Source of the DNA: a virus
IMG/VR virus record: IMGVR_UViG_3300030090_000555
Location: 1 to 21,318 of that record
Direction: 5' to 3' (one strand)
DNA: 21,318 nucleotides
A program made the position numbers and the translations under genes. The notes beneath the pieces were generated by a model. That model searched no databases. It was not told the origin of the DNA and worked only from the letters and a program-made list of their open reading frames with translations. The first letter of the stretch is position 1, and each line of letters starts with the position of its first letter. Shown piece after piece: positions 13,619 through 21,318 of this stretch.

Positions 13619-16318
13619 TTAAAAGAGTGGTGGATTACGTTTTGCGTCTTTTATCAGTTGTAAGACTTTTGCTTTGTAGTTTTTATCTGTAGCATACAGA
13701 TCATCTGGTTTGCTCAAGATTAAATCAAGTGCTTCTTCAACTGTATTTACACTAACTATACCTTTTCTATCTCTAAAAGGATCATTCCATTCTTCTTTGT
13801 ATTGTTTCATTTGATCTCTTATATCATCAAAATCTACAAAGTCTCTTCTTGTATTCTCAAGACCTTTACCTAAATCTTCTTGCGTTTCTAGATTACTAGA
13901 CTGTCCTTTTTGTATTTGACGTTGTGATGCTTGCAAACCTAAATAATTATTTCTACCCGAAGGCGATTCTCCATTACCTGTTTCTTGCATAGCTTGTGCA
14001 GCAGTCAATTCTGGAAACTTATGTCCAGCTTCTTTTGCTAATTTGTAGAAGATAGGAAAGTTTGTTTCAAATCTTTTTACACCATTAGTTTCTTCTCTAC
14101 CTACTATGCCTAAAGATTCTGCTGTCTGTTTAGTTTCTTCCGCTACTGGCTTACCTTCTAATGTACCAGCAGCTACTGGCTGTTCTATTAATCTTCGTAA
14201 ATTAGATATAAAAGTATCATTTTGTTTTTGTGATAAATCTAAAGGGTTAGGTATTACGTCAGGTCTAGCTGGTGTATCTTCATTGCTAGATGTATTGGTT
14301 TTACCAGTACTTTCTATAGACTCTTTATTTGTATTATTTTCATCTCTAGGTTTAATGTCTATTGGCTTTAAGTCTGTTGTATCTTCTACCTCTACATATT
14401 TCTCTACATTACGAAGAAAAGATGAAGCATCTATATTTTGACTTTCTATAATTTCTATCAATCCTTCTGGTGTTATGTCTGGTTCATATTCTTTATATTG
14501 TTCAGTAACAGTTTCAACAGTAGGTCTTTCTCCTGTATCTTGATCTCTTGTTCTTTCAAATATTTGTTTTATTAAATTTAATTTACCTCTGTTTCTTTCA
14601 AAAATAACATCTTCTTGAGTAGTGTTTCCTTGTGCATATATATATGCTCTAGCTTCTTCTACAGCCAATTCTGCAAGTCTTTCTGCTTCACTTCTAATTT
14701 CTGCTTCTGATGGTGGTGTGCCTTTCCCTGCTTCTCTTTTATAAAACGCATCTAATTTTTTTGTTGTTTCTTTTTGTATATCTCTCATGTTGATACCATC
14801 TCTGGCTTTCTGAAAATCTAAACCATCATTTGTTTTAAATTCTGCTGCAATTTCTCCGTTTATAAAATTTTTATTCTTAGTTAAACTTGATAACTCTCCA
14901 CTAAAATTTTCATCAATACTCTTTTTTACTCTTAAAAAAGCTTCTCTCTGACTTGGTAATTTTAAAGTACTATTCCACCAACTATTTAATTCTTGTATAG
15001 CTGTTAATTTGTTAGGGTAAAATCCTTCAGTTAAAGCATTTATTTCTAATTGATCTAATCTATTAAAAGTCTCTGGTCTTGCTAAAACAACTGTTTCATT
15101 CATGTAATCGGCTATATCTGATGATGGATTTTGTTGCAAGAAATCTTGTACGTCTTGTGCTGTTGTATCAGGGTTAGATAACAAACTATAGGCTTCACTC
15201 TCTAATTTTTCTTTGTTTAACTTTTCTGTGTTATCTAATATGTCATCTTCAAGTTCAAGCATATCTTTTTCAAATTGGTTTTTTATCTTTAAAAACTCTG
15301 GGTGGTTTTTTAATACTGACGTACCACTATCATTAGTAGGAAAGTATTTAGCAAAATCATTTAACAAAGTTCTAGCTCTATCTACTGCACCTTCTTCTCC
15401 ACTAAAAGCTATTTCTAAAGCATTTTCTTTAATTGTATTTATTTGTATTTTTAAAAGACTGTTAAAGTTTTTACCTTTAAATAGTTTTCTTATCTCTTTA
15501 TTGTCATTAGCTAAATCATTTCTTAAATCTTTCTCTGCATCTATTAACGCTTGTCCTTCTAAACCTGCTAATTTTTTATACTTGTTTATAGCAGTATTTA
15601 TTTTATTTACTGATACTTGTTTGTAAGATTCAAAAAGTTGTTGTGGATATTCTGAACGTGATAGTTCTTGTATTCTATCGTGTGCTTTATCTAATTCTGG
15701 TACAAAGAATTTATTAAAGTAATAAGGTTCAACATCTAGTTTTTCTATATATGGACTTCTATTTGTTGCTTGCCAGTTTTGGAATTGAATACTGTTAGTA
15801 GGAAATGATGAAATAGGTCTTTCTATACCTTTATCATCTAATGCAGTATCAGTATAAAATCTATTTTCTAAGTTATCAGCAAGGGTTTGACCAAGTAATG
15901 TAGCTTTTCTTTTATTGAAATTGTGTTTAAACCAAGGACTTCTGCCAGCTAATATCTGTGCTTCTGTTGAACCTCTTGTTTTTTCTACATTTTGTAAAGT
16001 ATTACCCCATTCTTGTTCTGTATTCTCAAGTTCTGCTTCTTCTGGAAACTGTTGATCTACTGCTTGATTATATATATCTACATAGTTAGGACTTTTTGGG
16101 TCATATATTTCTTTAGCTGCTTGCTCTGCTTCAGCACCTATAATATCTCTTTGTTTATCAATCTCACTTTGCAACATCTTTCTAAGACTAGGATTGATGA
16201 TAGATAAAGCACTTGCAAGCTGACCAAAAGCATCATTTTGTGTAGTCGCAGCAGCAATTCTACTCTGTCTAACAAAAGTATCTACTGGTCTTGCTTGTGG
16301 CTGAAAGCTATTGGTCAT
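13619..16318 (-). CDS. Internal virion protein, T7 gp15-like, with C-terminal glucosaminidase (GH73/FlgJ-like) domain
   Basis: 899 residues against 747 for T7 gp15. Residues 1 to about 640 are long charged helices, as expected for an inner-core protein. Residues 649-696 form a disordered Asn/Thr/Pro linker. From about 740 to the end is a muralytic domain: LTAAQAMQETGNGE with a probable catalytic Glu at 779, then NNYLGLQ, then DFVDFDDIRDQM, and YATDKNYKAKVLQLI (Tyr near 875). This matches the order and spacing of FlgJ/GH73 peptidoglycan hydrolases, which cut the glycan strand. Its likely job is to open the cell wall during DNA entry, replacing the transglycosylase that T7 keeps on gp16. ATG at 16318 shares one base with the previous stop (TAATG). 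Confidence 0.88.
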   Translation of the reverse strand: MTNSFQPQARPVDTFVRQSRIAAATTQNDAFGQLASALSIINPSLRKMLQSEIDKQRDIIGAEAEQAAKEIYDPKSPNYVDIYNQAVDQQFPEEAELENTEQEWGNTLQNVEKTRGSTEAQILAGRSPWFKHNFNKRKATLLGQTLADNLENRFYTDTALDDKGIERPISSFPTNSIQFQNWQATNRSPYIEKLDVEPYYFNKFFVPELDKAHDRIQELSRSEYPQQLFESYKQVSVNKINTAINKYKKLAGLEGQALIDAEKDLRNDLANDNKEIRKLFKGKNFNSLLKIQINTIKENALEIAFSGEEGAVDRARTLLNDFAKYFPTNDSGTSVLKNHPEFLKIKNQFEKDMLELEDDILDNTEKLNKEKLESEAYSLLSNPDTTAQDVQDFLQQNPSSDIADYMNETVVLARPETFNRLDQLEINALTEGFYPNKLTAIQELNSWWNSTLKLPSQREAFLRVKKSIDENFSGELSSLTKNKNFINGEIAAEFKTNDGLDFQKARDGINMRDIQKETTKKLDAFYKREAGKGTPPSEAEIRSEAERLAELAVEEARAYIYAQGNTTQEDVIFERNRGKLNLIKQIFERTRDQDTGERPTVETVTEQYKEYEPDITPEGLIEIIESQNIDASSFLRNVEKYVEVEDTTDLKPIDIKPRDENNTNKESIESTGKTNTSSNEDTPARPDVIPNPLDLSQKQNDTFISNLRRLIEQPVAAGTLEGKPVAEETKQTAESLGIVGREETNGVKRFETNFPIFYKLAKEAGHKFPELTAAQAMQETGNGESPSGRNNYLGLQASQRQIQKGQSSNLETQEDLGKGLENTRRDFVDFDDIRDQMKQYKEEWNDPFRDRKGIVSVNTVEEALDLILSKPDDLYATDKNYKAKVLQLIKDAKRNPPLF

Positions 16319-16890
16319 TATCTATTAAAGGCTATGTAGCTATTTAGTCCTAATGTAGCAGCTTCAGCTACTGTATCTAGCAGCGTTGGTGCTTTTGATG
16401 CTTGATTATATGCTTGATTTTGGAAGTCAATAGCTTCATTTCTTCTGCTTGCTCGTTGTGCTATAAGCCCTTCTAAATCTCTTTCATACTGTCTATCTGC
16501 TGATTCCATTGTTTGATTGATAGTATCTCTTAATTTCCCTGCTTGTCTCTGTGCATCTCTATCTAATAACGCAGCTAAGTTACCTGATATACCTTCTGTT
16601 GTTGCAATAGCTCCTTGTGCTTCTAATTGTTTGATAGAAGCTTCTTGTCTTCTCTGTGCTGCTGCTTGTCTTTCTTCTCTTAATCTTGCACTTAAACCTT
16701 CCTGTTGTGCAGAAAACGCAGCGTCAGCAGATAAAGCACTACGTCTTGCAGATTCGTAGGCATAACTAGCTTGTTGGTTTGCTACTCTTTGTGCTTGTAC
16801 TGTGCTTGCTACACCTATAGCAAGACTACCAAGAAATAACCCACCAGCTAATTTACTTGTAAGTCCAAGGGCAGGGATAGCAGCACACAT
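16318..16890 (-). CDS. Internal virion protein, T7 gp14-like
   Basis: 190 residues, close to T7 gp14 (196). The start, MCAAIPALGLTSKLAGG, mirrors the MC-then-AAIP beginning of T7 gp14. A hydrophobic N-terminal region (GGLFLGSLAIGVASTV, about residues 15-31) is followed by a long Ala/Gln/Arg-rich helix (residues 35-165), typical of this ejected outer-membrane channel component. The C-terminus (TLLDTVAEAATLGLNSYIAF) is again hydrophobic. ATG at 16890 shares one base with the upstream TAA, and its own stop shares one base with the gp15-like start, so gp13-14-15 look translationally coupled. Confidence 0.9.
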   Translation of the reverse strand: MCAAIPALGLTSKLAGGLFLGSLAIGVASTVQAQRVANQQASYAYESARRSALSADAAFSAQQEGLSARLREERQAAAQRRQEASIKQLEAQGAIATTEGISGNLAALLDRDAQRQAGKLRDTINQTMESADRQYERDLEGLIAQRASRRNEAIDFQNQAYNQASKAPTLLDTVAEAATLGLNSYIAFNR

Positions 16891-17342
16891 TACTTGATCC
16901 TCATAAATTCAAAGAATGGTTTTTTATGTTCCCCATATTCTTTATGGTATTTAATAAATTGAAATCCAAGAGATTTCAACCACTTAATTGCAGCTTCATT
17001 CTCTGCATATACTACATTGTATAGGATTTTGTAAGATTTCAACAGACTGTCAACCCATTTCCTACCTTCTCGTATTAATTGGATTCTATATTGTTTATTA
17101 CTAAACAATTCATCTGTAGTTATTAACCATATACAACCACCAGTAACCACACCACATATACCCATTGGTTGATCGTTGTCTCCAGCTACAGTCATTACAG
17201 TTTTACTATGTAGATATGACAGTCGTAATGCTTCTTCTGCATCTTCATTTGTTTGATATAAAATTTCTAACCTATCCATTTTTCTAATATGAGAACAAAC
17301 ATAATTTAAATCTGATAACTTTGATTTCCTTAAATATCCCAT
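16890..17342 (-). CDS. Internal virion protein, T7 gp13-like (GNAT-type fold)
   Basis: 150 residues against 138 in T7 gp13, in the gene 13 position. Conserved features by eye: GGCIWLITTDELF (T7 has a similar GDQCWFVTSDQVW stretch), LIREGRKWVDSLLK and AAIKWLKSLGFQF (T7: SHIRFLKTIGAVF). The layout is that of a GNAT acetyltransferase fold; acetyltransferase activity is not established for the phage protein, and I do not see a clear acetyl-CoA loop. I chose ATG 17342-17340 (MGYLRKSKLSDLNY), one base after the gp12 stop. The longer frame from 17390 would overlap gp12 by 47 bases and adds 16 residues unlike the family start. Confidence 0.82.
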   Translation of the reverse strand: MGYLRKSKLSDLNYVCSHIRKMDRLEILYQTNEDAEEALRLSYLHSKTVMTVAGDNDQPMGICGVVTGGCIWLITTDELFSNKQYRIQLIREGRKWVDSLLKSYKILYNVVYAENEAAIKWLKSLGFQFIKYHKEYGEHKKPFFEFMRIK

Positions 17343-17343
17343 A

Positions 17344-19797
17344 TTACATACGCTTACTTCTGAGATAATACATAGCTTCGTATTCTGCACTAGATAATTG
17401 TGTGGGTAGAAAGCTATTGTTTTTTATATCTATACTTACTTTATTAGCTCTACTCATAACTGGTACTTTAAATGTTCCTGTCTCTAAATTTATCTGTCCA
17501 ACAGTTGTAGATGGAGAACCTATTAAACGACCAGTAAATTTGTGAGTACTTGTATCTCGATATTGAGGAGTAACTTCTACTTTAAAAAATCCTGTATCTT
17601 CAAACTTTATATAAAAATATCTTAGCTGCAATCTGCCACTTAGAATCTCTGCACTATTTTGACCAGCTATCTCTGTTATTCTTTGGTTGCTAAATCTGTA
17701 ATGAAATTCGTATGGTTCTCCAATAATAAATTTTGCATTTCTATAATCTCCTTCTGCTTCTATTGTTGATGTTGAACCATCAGTACTATTAGTTGTACTG
17801 ATAATAGCTCCACTCTTTAAAGTATGTGTATTGCCTACTATATCTACATAAGTGCTAGTTTCACTTGATCCTAAATATCTACCTACTATAGTCATAGAAG
17901 CTCGCAATCTATATGGAACAGTGAATGTAGATTTCTTGGTAGTGTTGTTATAAGTTACCGATACACCTGTTGTAGCTTCAGTAACTTTATGGTCTAAGTA
18001 AAATTCAAACTCAGCATTAGGTTCTGTAAAGTCATTTTCAAATGGTATCTTTTCAAGTGTTGTACCATTAGCTTCTTCTATAACACAAAATAAATCTGTA
18101 CCAATAAAGTCTATATTTCTAATTATTCGATTGGAATTTATTGTAAATGTAAACCAAGAGTTTAAAACTTTTTGACCATTAGCACCATACAGCCAGCGAT
18201 TTACATACAGTTTGTTTGGATTATCAGTGCCTAATAAAACCAAAACGTCTTGGTTGTTTGATACTGCTAGTTTAAATATTCCACTTGGTATTAGTCTTGG
18301 TACATGAATCGTGGTATTAGTTGCATCTTTTACTGTGACATCTGATTGAGTAATATATTCTCTAACACCAGCAAACGTACCTTTCTCAGTTAAAAAATAA
18401 ATACTAGATCCAGAACCCACAGGACTAGCAGCATCACTACTTTCAAATTCTGTTGCGACTAGCACGTTAGCTGTCTTTGGAGTTAAGTTGTCTGCTGAAC
18501 TACTTAATACAAACTGTGTTTGATCTGAGAATACAATTAACTGTTCTCCCATAGTTACTGCATTTTTAAGAATCGCAACTTTAGTATGTGATGCAGCTAC
18601 GTCTATAGGGTCTGAGTCAATAACAGATAAGACTGTTTCTGGAAAGAAGTTAAAGAACTCACTAACTCTTGATAGTACTACGTTGTCATCAGCTAGAAAG
18701 CCTAACCTATTTCTAAAAAAGAATACGTTATTTATTTTTGAATCTATAAAAGATGGATCGGGTGCAGAATCTAAATCTCCAACTGTACGTTCTCCCCATT
18801 TAGGTAACGTATAATCTGTACCATTGATTGTATATGTATCTCCATCTACTCTTGCAAATCTAAAGTTGCCATCTGCTTGTCTAATTAAAACGTGTGGCAT
18901 AGTGTCATAATTAAATTTAAACTTAATGCCAGCTTCAACTGTTTCTTCCCATTGCCCTTCTTCTAAAGCACCACCATTATTAGTAACAAATTTAACGTAG
19001 TAGTTGTCAAAGTTAGTTGATTCATCTCCTTTAACTTCGACCACATATCCATTAGGAGATACAGTAGGCAGATCAGTAAATCTTTGAATTGAGTCTTTTA
19101 CTATTGTTAGCTGTGTATTACCTTGTGTATCTGAACCATCAATAGAAAAATTAGACCCATCATTTTTTTTGATATGAAGAACACTTCCATTCTGTGCAAT
19201 CGTAAACCCTGTAAGTCCAGAGTTAAGTCCGTTCTTTAAATCAGTTGCTACTTGTTCTGTACTTAAAGTTGAATCTCCATCTGTATTATCAGTAACTGTA
19301 ACTCCATCTACTGTGACTGAATACGTTGTTTTATCTGAAACATTATTTACAAAGACTACAGCTTGTGTGATGTTACCACTTGATACTGTTGTATCCATTT
19401 GTGCTACGACACTTGTATTTACTACAAAAGTAAAGTCAGCAATAGTTACTGTTTTAATAACATTACGAGGATTACTTGTGTTTAAATAGTTAGTTCCATC
19501 AGGTTTAACTACTGTCTTTTCTGTTCCGTCTAATTCAAAAACTTTTACATTACCATTACTAAATACAGCTACATACTGTTCTGTTGCATCTCTATTGATA
19601 GTTTGAATATGTACATTACCTATTGTCGTATTACTTAAATTAGTTATATATTGCAAGCCTGATCTTTTTATTAATCCAATTACAGGGTTGCTATCAGCAT
19701 TATCTTGAATCTCTGCGTGGTCTGCTTGTTTAGCTGCATCAGAAGATTGTGATACACCTCTTAGTAATGTAGGTATAGATCTTGAAATAACAGGCAT
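17344..19797 (-). CDS. Tail tubular protein B (nozzle), T7 gp12-like
   Basis: 817 residues against 794 in T7 gp12. The N-terminus (SRSIPTLLRGVSQSSDAAKQ, then NADSNPVIGLIKRSG) is the hallmark of the podovirus nozzle protein. The middle holds the RNRLGFLADDNVVLSRVSEFFNF-type region (written in two parts: RNRLGFLADDNV and LSRVSEFFNFFP) around residues 360-390, and the C-terminal part is beta-rich. Six copies form the tail nozzle below the gp11 ring, closing the channel until ejection. It starts two bases after the gp11 stop and ends in SKRM one base before the gp13-like start. Nothing is missing or broken. Confidence 0.96.
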   Translation of the reverse strand: MPVISRSIPTLLRGVSQSSDAAKQADHAEIQDNADSNPVIGLIKRSGLQYITNLSNTTIGNVHIQTINRDATEQYVAVFSNGNVKVFELDGTEKTVVKPDGTNYLNTSNPRNVIKTVTIADFTFVVNTSVVAQMDTTVSSGNITQAVVFVNNVSDKTTYSVTVDGVTVTDNTDGDSTLSTEQVATDLKNGLNSGLTGFTIAQNGSVLHIKKNDGSNFSIDGSDTQGNTQLTIVKDSIQRFTDLPTVSPNGYVVEVKGDESTNFDNYYVKFVTNNGGALEEGQWEETVEAGIKFKFNYDTMPHVLIRQADGNFRFARVDGDTYTINGTDYTLPKWGERTVGDLDSAPDPSFIDSKINNVFFFRNRLGFLADDNVVLSRVSEFFNFFPETVLSVIDSDPIDVAASHTKVAILKNAVTMGEQLIVFSDQTQFVLSSSADNLTPKTANVLVATEFESSDAASPVGSGSSIYFLTEKGTFAGVREYITQSDVTVKDATNTTIHVPRLIPSGIFKLAVSNNQDVLVLLGTDNPNKLYVNRWLYGANGQKVLNSWFTFTINSNRIIRNIDFIGTDLFCVIEEANGTTLEKIPFENDFTEPNAEFEFYLDHKVTEATTGVSVTYNNTTKKSTFTVPYRLRASMTIVGRYLGSSETSTYVDIVGNTHTLKSGAIISTTNSTDGSTSTIEAEGDYRNAKFIIGEPYEFHYRFSNQRITEIAGQNSAEILSGRLQLRYFYIKFEDTGFFKVEVTPQYRDTSTHKFTGRLIGSPSTTVGQINLETGTFKVPVMSRANKVSIDIKNNSFLPTQLSSAEYEAMYYLRSKRM

Positions 19798-19799
19798 AG

Positions 19800-20408
19800 C
19801 TATCTGTTAAGAACATCAATAGGACTAAATGTATTTATTGCATCATTTAAAGCTGGATCTCCAATCAACATATTATGATCTGCATTAGATAAATCTGTCT
19901 CCATTAAAATAGCTCTTGCTCTTATCTCATCTTCTAGCGTATACGTTCTTAATGTGTTATCGCCAATCATTCTATCCACAAATGTTCTTGCAGCTTTTAT
20001 TGTCATATAACTTCTAGCCTGTTCTGGTATTTCATCAAAAGTTCTGTAGTAAACAACAGTACATTTTAAGTCTTCATCAAAAACAAAAGTGTTATTTTTT
20101 CTGTCATATAATTTATTACCTCTTTGTATAGGATCAATAGATGGGTGGTCTGGAGTTTGTACGTCTACTCGTAAAACATCAGCACCAAAAACAATATGAT
20201 TATTAGTATCTCTAATTAAAGTTACACTTAATTCTGTATTAAAACTCCAACCTTCTGATTGCACTTTCTTGTTTATTTCAGTTAATACGTTCTGTGCCAT
20301 TCTCACATCATTAGGTACTGAACCAATAAGACTACTTACTGGTGCTTCTCCAATAGCAGAAAGCATTATGTTAATACATTCAAGTTCAGTGCTTGCAGCT
20401 ACAGTCAT
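19800..20408 (-). CDS. Tail tubular protein A (adaptor), T7 gp11-like
   Basis: 202 residues against 196 in T7 gp11. The start, STELECINIMLSAIGEAPVS, then NDVRMAQNVLTEINKKVQSE and GWSFNTE, is diagnostic of the tail tube adaptor that joins the portal to the nozzle. The FVDRMIG segment and an acidic helical C-terminus also match. ATG at 20408 lies three bases past the stop of a tiny basic gene. There is no separate promoter, so transcription probably comes by read-through of the terminator behind the capsid gene. Confidence 0.95.
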   Translation of the reverse strand: MTVAASTELECINIMLSAIGEAPVSSLIGSVPNDVRMAQNVLTEINKKVQSEGWSFNTELSVTLIRDTNNHIVFGADVLRVDVQTPDHPSIDPIQRGNKLYDRKNNTFVFDEDLKCTVVYYRTFDEIPEQARSYMTIKAARTFVDRMIGDNTLRTYTLEDEIRARAILMETDLSNADHNMLIGDPALNDAINTFSPIDVLNR

Positions 20409-20411
20409 TGT

Positions 20412-20507
20412 TTAATACTTTTTTTTTGTAGGCATTTTTAGACTAGATAACTTAGGTTTTTTCTTGTCTTTTTTCTTTTTAATTTTGTAGGCTTTTCCTT
20501 CTGGCAT
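20412..20507 (-). CDS. Very small Lys-rich basic peptide between capsid and tail genes
   Basis: 31 residues: MPEGKAYKIKKKKDKKKPK, then LSSLKMPTKKKY. About half of the residues are lysine. ATG at 20507-20505, TAA at 20414-20412, three bases before the gp11-like ATG. Short Lys-rich genes sit between capsid and tail-tube genes in some marine podoviruses, from memory, so it is likely real; a nucleic-acid or capsid-interior contact is plausible from charge alone. The start codon lies only three bases after the T-run of the terminator and has no Shine-Dalgarno sequence, so expression would need read-through transcripts. AT-rich DNA makes Lys codons cheap, so a chance frame is possible. Confidence 0.6.
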   Translation of the reverse strand: MPEGKAYKIKKKKDKKKPKLSSLKMPTKKKY

Positions 20508-20510
20508 GAT

Positions 20511-20543
20511 AAAAAAAAAGGGTATCTAATAATAAGATACCCT
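20511..20543 (-). terminator. Strong intrinsic terminator after the major capsid gene
   Basis: On the minus strand, GGGTATCT (20542-20535), a 7-base loop, then AGATACCC (20527-20520) form a perfect 8-bp stem, extendable by one A-T pair. Nine T residues (20519-20511) follow directly. The stem begins about a dozen bases after the capsid stop codon. This is the location of T7's T-phi terminator between genes 10 and 11, which lets capsid be made in excess over tail proteins. It is the best terminator in the window. Confidence 0.9.
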
Positions 20544-20554
20544 ATAAATGTTAA

Positions 20555-21318
20555 TTAGGAAGCAGATAGCTTAATAGTAGCTGCACACTCAGGGCGTAAA
20601 ATCCCATGACCGAGCATATACTTTGCGATCATAAGGGTTCCTTGATACATGAGATTGTAGTCAGAGCCTGAGATCTCAGTCTTCATGTCCATAAGTTTAA
20701 CTGTACCAACAGCAGACTTGTGGAATACAAGACCAATAGTCTTACTATCATCTCCGTTGTAAGCATTGTTCTCTCCAGTAACAGCAGATCTGTTTGACTG
20801 TGGAACGCTGTTTGACATCATGATTGGTATGCCAGCAACTTGCTGTACTTTACCTGATGCAAACGAACCATTACCCTGTGGGTTAAAGTCTGTGCTTACA
20901 GTTCTTGTAGCTTCTTCTGCTAACTTATAATATTCAGCAGGGGGCAATATACAGAAACGATCTGTAGTTGGAATGTCACGCTCATCAAACGCTTGAGCAA
21001 TGTCATAGATAGCACCAGCTATCTCATCTCCTGATACGTTTGCTGAAGTTGTATTACCAGAAGCAAGAGTAGAAACGATACCACCATTACCACCACTAAG
21101 AGTAGTAGAAGCTCTGGAAGCATTAGCAATTACTTTCGCTACGTTTAAATCGTACTGCTTGGCAAGTGCTTTACCTAGCTCATCAGCGTAAGTAGCTCTT
21201 ACGTCATAATGATTCTTAAGCTCATCAATTTGAGCCACAAATGCTTGTGAGATTAGTAGATCATCAATAGTAATAATCTTCTCATTAGCTTTGATTTGGT
21301 TAGCTCCTACTAAAGGTG
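20555..21318 (-). CDS. Major capsid protein, T7 gp10-like, 5' end cut by window edge
   Basis: About 254 codons are present and the frame is open to the right edge. The GTG at 21238 is internal: upstream codons read ANEKIITIDDLLISQAFVAQ in frame without a stop. DDLLISQAFVAQIDELKNHY, DVRATYADELGKALAKQYD and LNVAKVIANASRAS match the corresponding region of T7 gp10 (a DDLL, DELMNHYDVR, AAQLGRSLA pattern). FCILPPAEYYKL and QVAGIPIMMSN are further typical segments. The protein forms the icosahedral shell. T7 gp10A has 345 residues, so about 90 N-terminal residues lie outside. I see no sign of a gp10B-type frameshift at the end: the gene closes with TAA and the terminator follows at once. Confidence 0.95.
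   Translation of the reverse strand, partial: PLVGANQIKANEKIITIDDLLISQAFVAQIDELKNHYDVRATYADELGKALAKQYDLNVAKVIANASRASTTLSGGNGGIVSTLASGNTTSANVSGDEIAGAIYDIAQAFDERDIPTTDRFCILPPAEYYKLAEEATRTVSTDFNPQGNGSFASGKVQQVAGIPIMMSNSVPQSNRSAVTGENNAYNGDDSKTIGLVFHKSAVGTVKLMDMKTEISGSDYNLMYQGTLMIAKYMLGHGILRPECAATIKLSAS

Noticed and set aside
15213-15626. Plus-strand 137-codon hydrophobic frame opposite the gp15-like gene
   Set aside because: Phe/Leu/Ser-rich shadow of Lys/Glu-rich helical codons on the real strand; no start context and no neighbours.
17343-17390. Upstream extension of the gp13-like gene to an ATG at 17390
   Set aside because: It would overlap gp12 by 47 bases and adds residues unlike the family; ATG 17342 directly after the gp12 stop is the better start.
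21238-21240. GTG as start of the capsid gene
   Set aside because: The frame continues upstream to the window edge with residues typical of T7-like capsid protein, so this is an internal valine.

Overview
This window is the late structural and packaging region of a T7-like (Autographiviridae-type) podovirus genome. It carries 14 genes on the minus strand in T7 order, read from the right edge to the left edge: major capsid protein (gp10-like, cut by the edge), a tiny basic peptide, tail tube proteins gp11 and gp12, internal virion proteins gp13 to gp16, a gp17-type tail fibre, a second large adhesin-like fibre, three small tail-side proteins, two small conserved proteins, terminase small subunit (gp18-like) and the N-terminus of terminase large subunit (gp19-like, cut by the left edge). 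The DNA is AT-rich, genes are nearly back to back, and Shine-Dalgarno sequences are mostly weak. With the particular small proteins present, this suggests a marine podovirus infecting low-GC picocyanobacteria (Prochlorococcus/Synechococcus) or SAR11-type bacteria. The host cannot be fixed from this window because no host-derived metabolic gene is visible.

Layout: 20555-21318 holds the capsid gene, followed by a strong intrinsic terminator at the position of T7's T-phi. The tail tube and ejection (core) proteins run from 20408 to 9533 with gaps of 0-3 bases or one-base overlaps. The muralytic domain of the ejectosome is on gp15 (a GH73/FlgJ-like glucosaminidase at its C-terminus), not on gp16 as in T7. 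The two fibres (9523-3266) follow. The first has a T7 gp17-type tail-attachment head and then 11 copies of a DQTxxEI repeat, six of them in tandem with a period of 37 residues. The second looks like a beta-rich receptor-binding protein. Three small overlapping genes (3263-2267) complete this transcription unit, which seems to end at a terminator near 2214-2260.

The main anomaly is at 1006-2106. Three overlapping plus-strand genes sit inside an otherwise entirely minus-strand late region: a small holin-like membrane protein and two Sec-exported proteins. The signal peptide of the last one is encoded inside the final codons of the gene before it. The 65-base gap at 941-1005 can be read as two overlapping, face-to-face sigma70-like promoters, one for this cassette and one for the packaging operon. 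This makes the cassette a candidate independently expressed envelope-targeting or lysis module.

The packaging operon (940 to 1) includes a 54-residue gene not listed among the longer reading frames. It also has an unusual junction in which terminase large subunit starts at a TTG directly after, and in frame with, the TAA of the small subunit.
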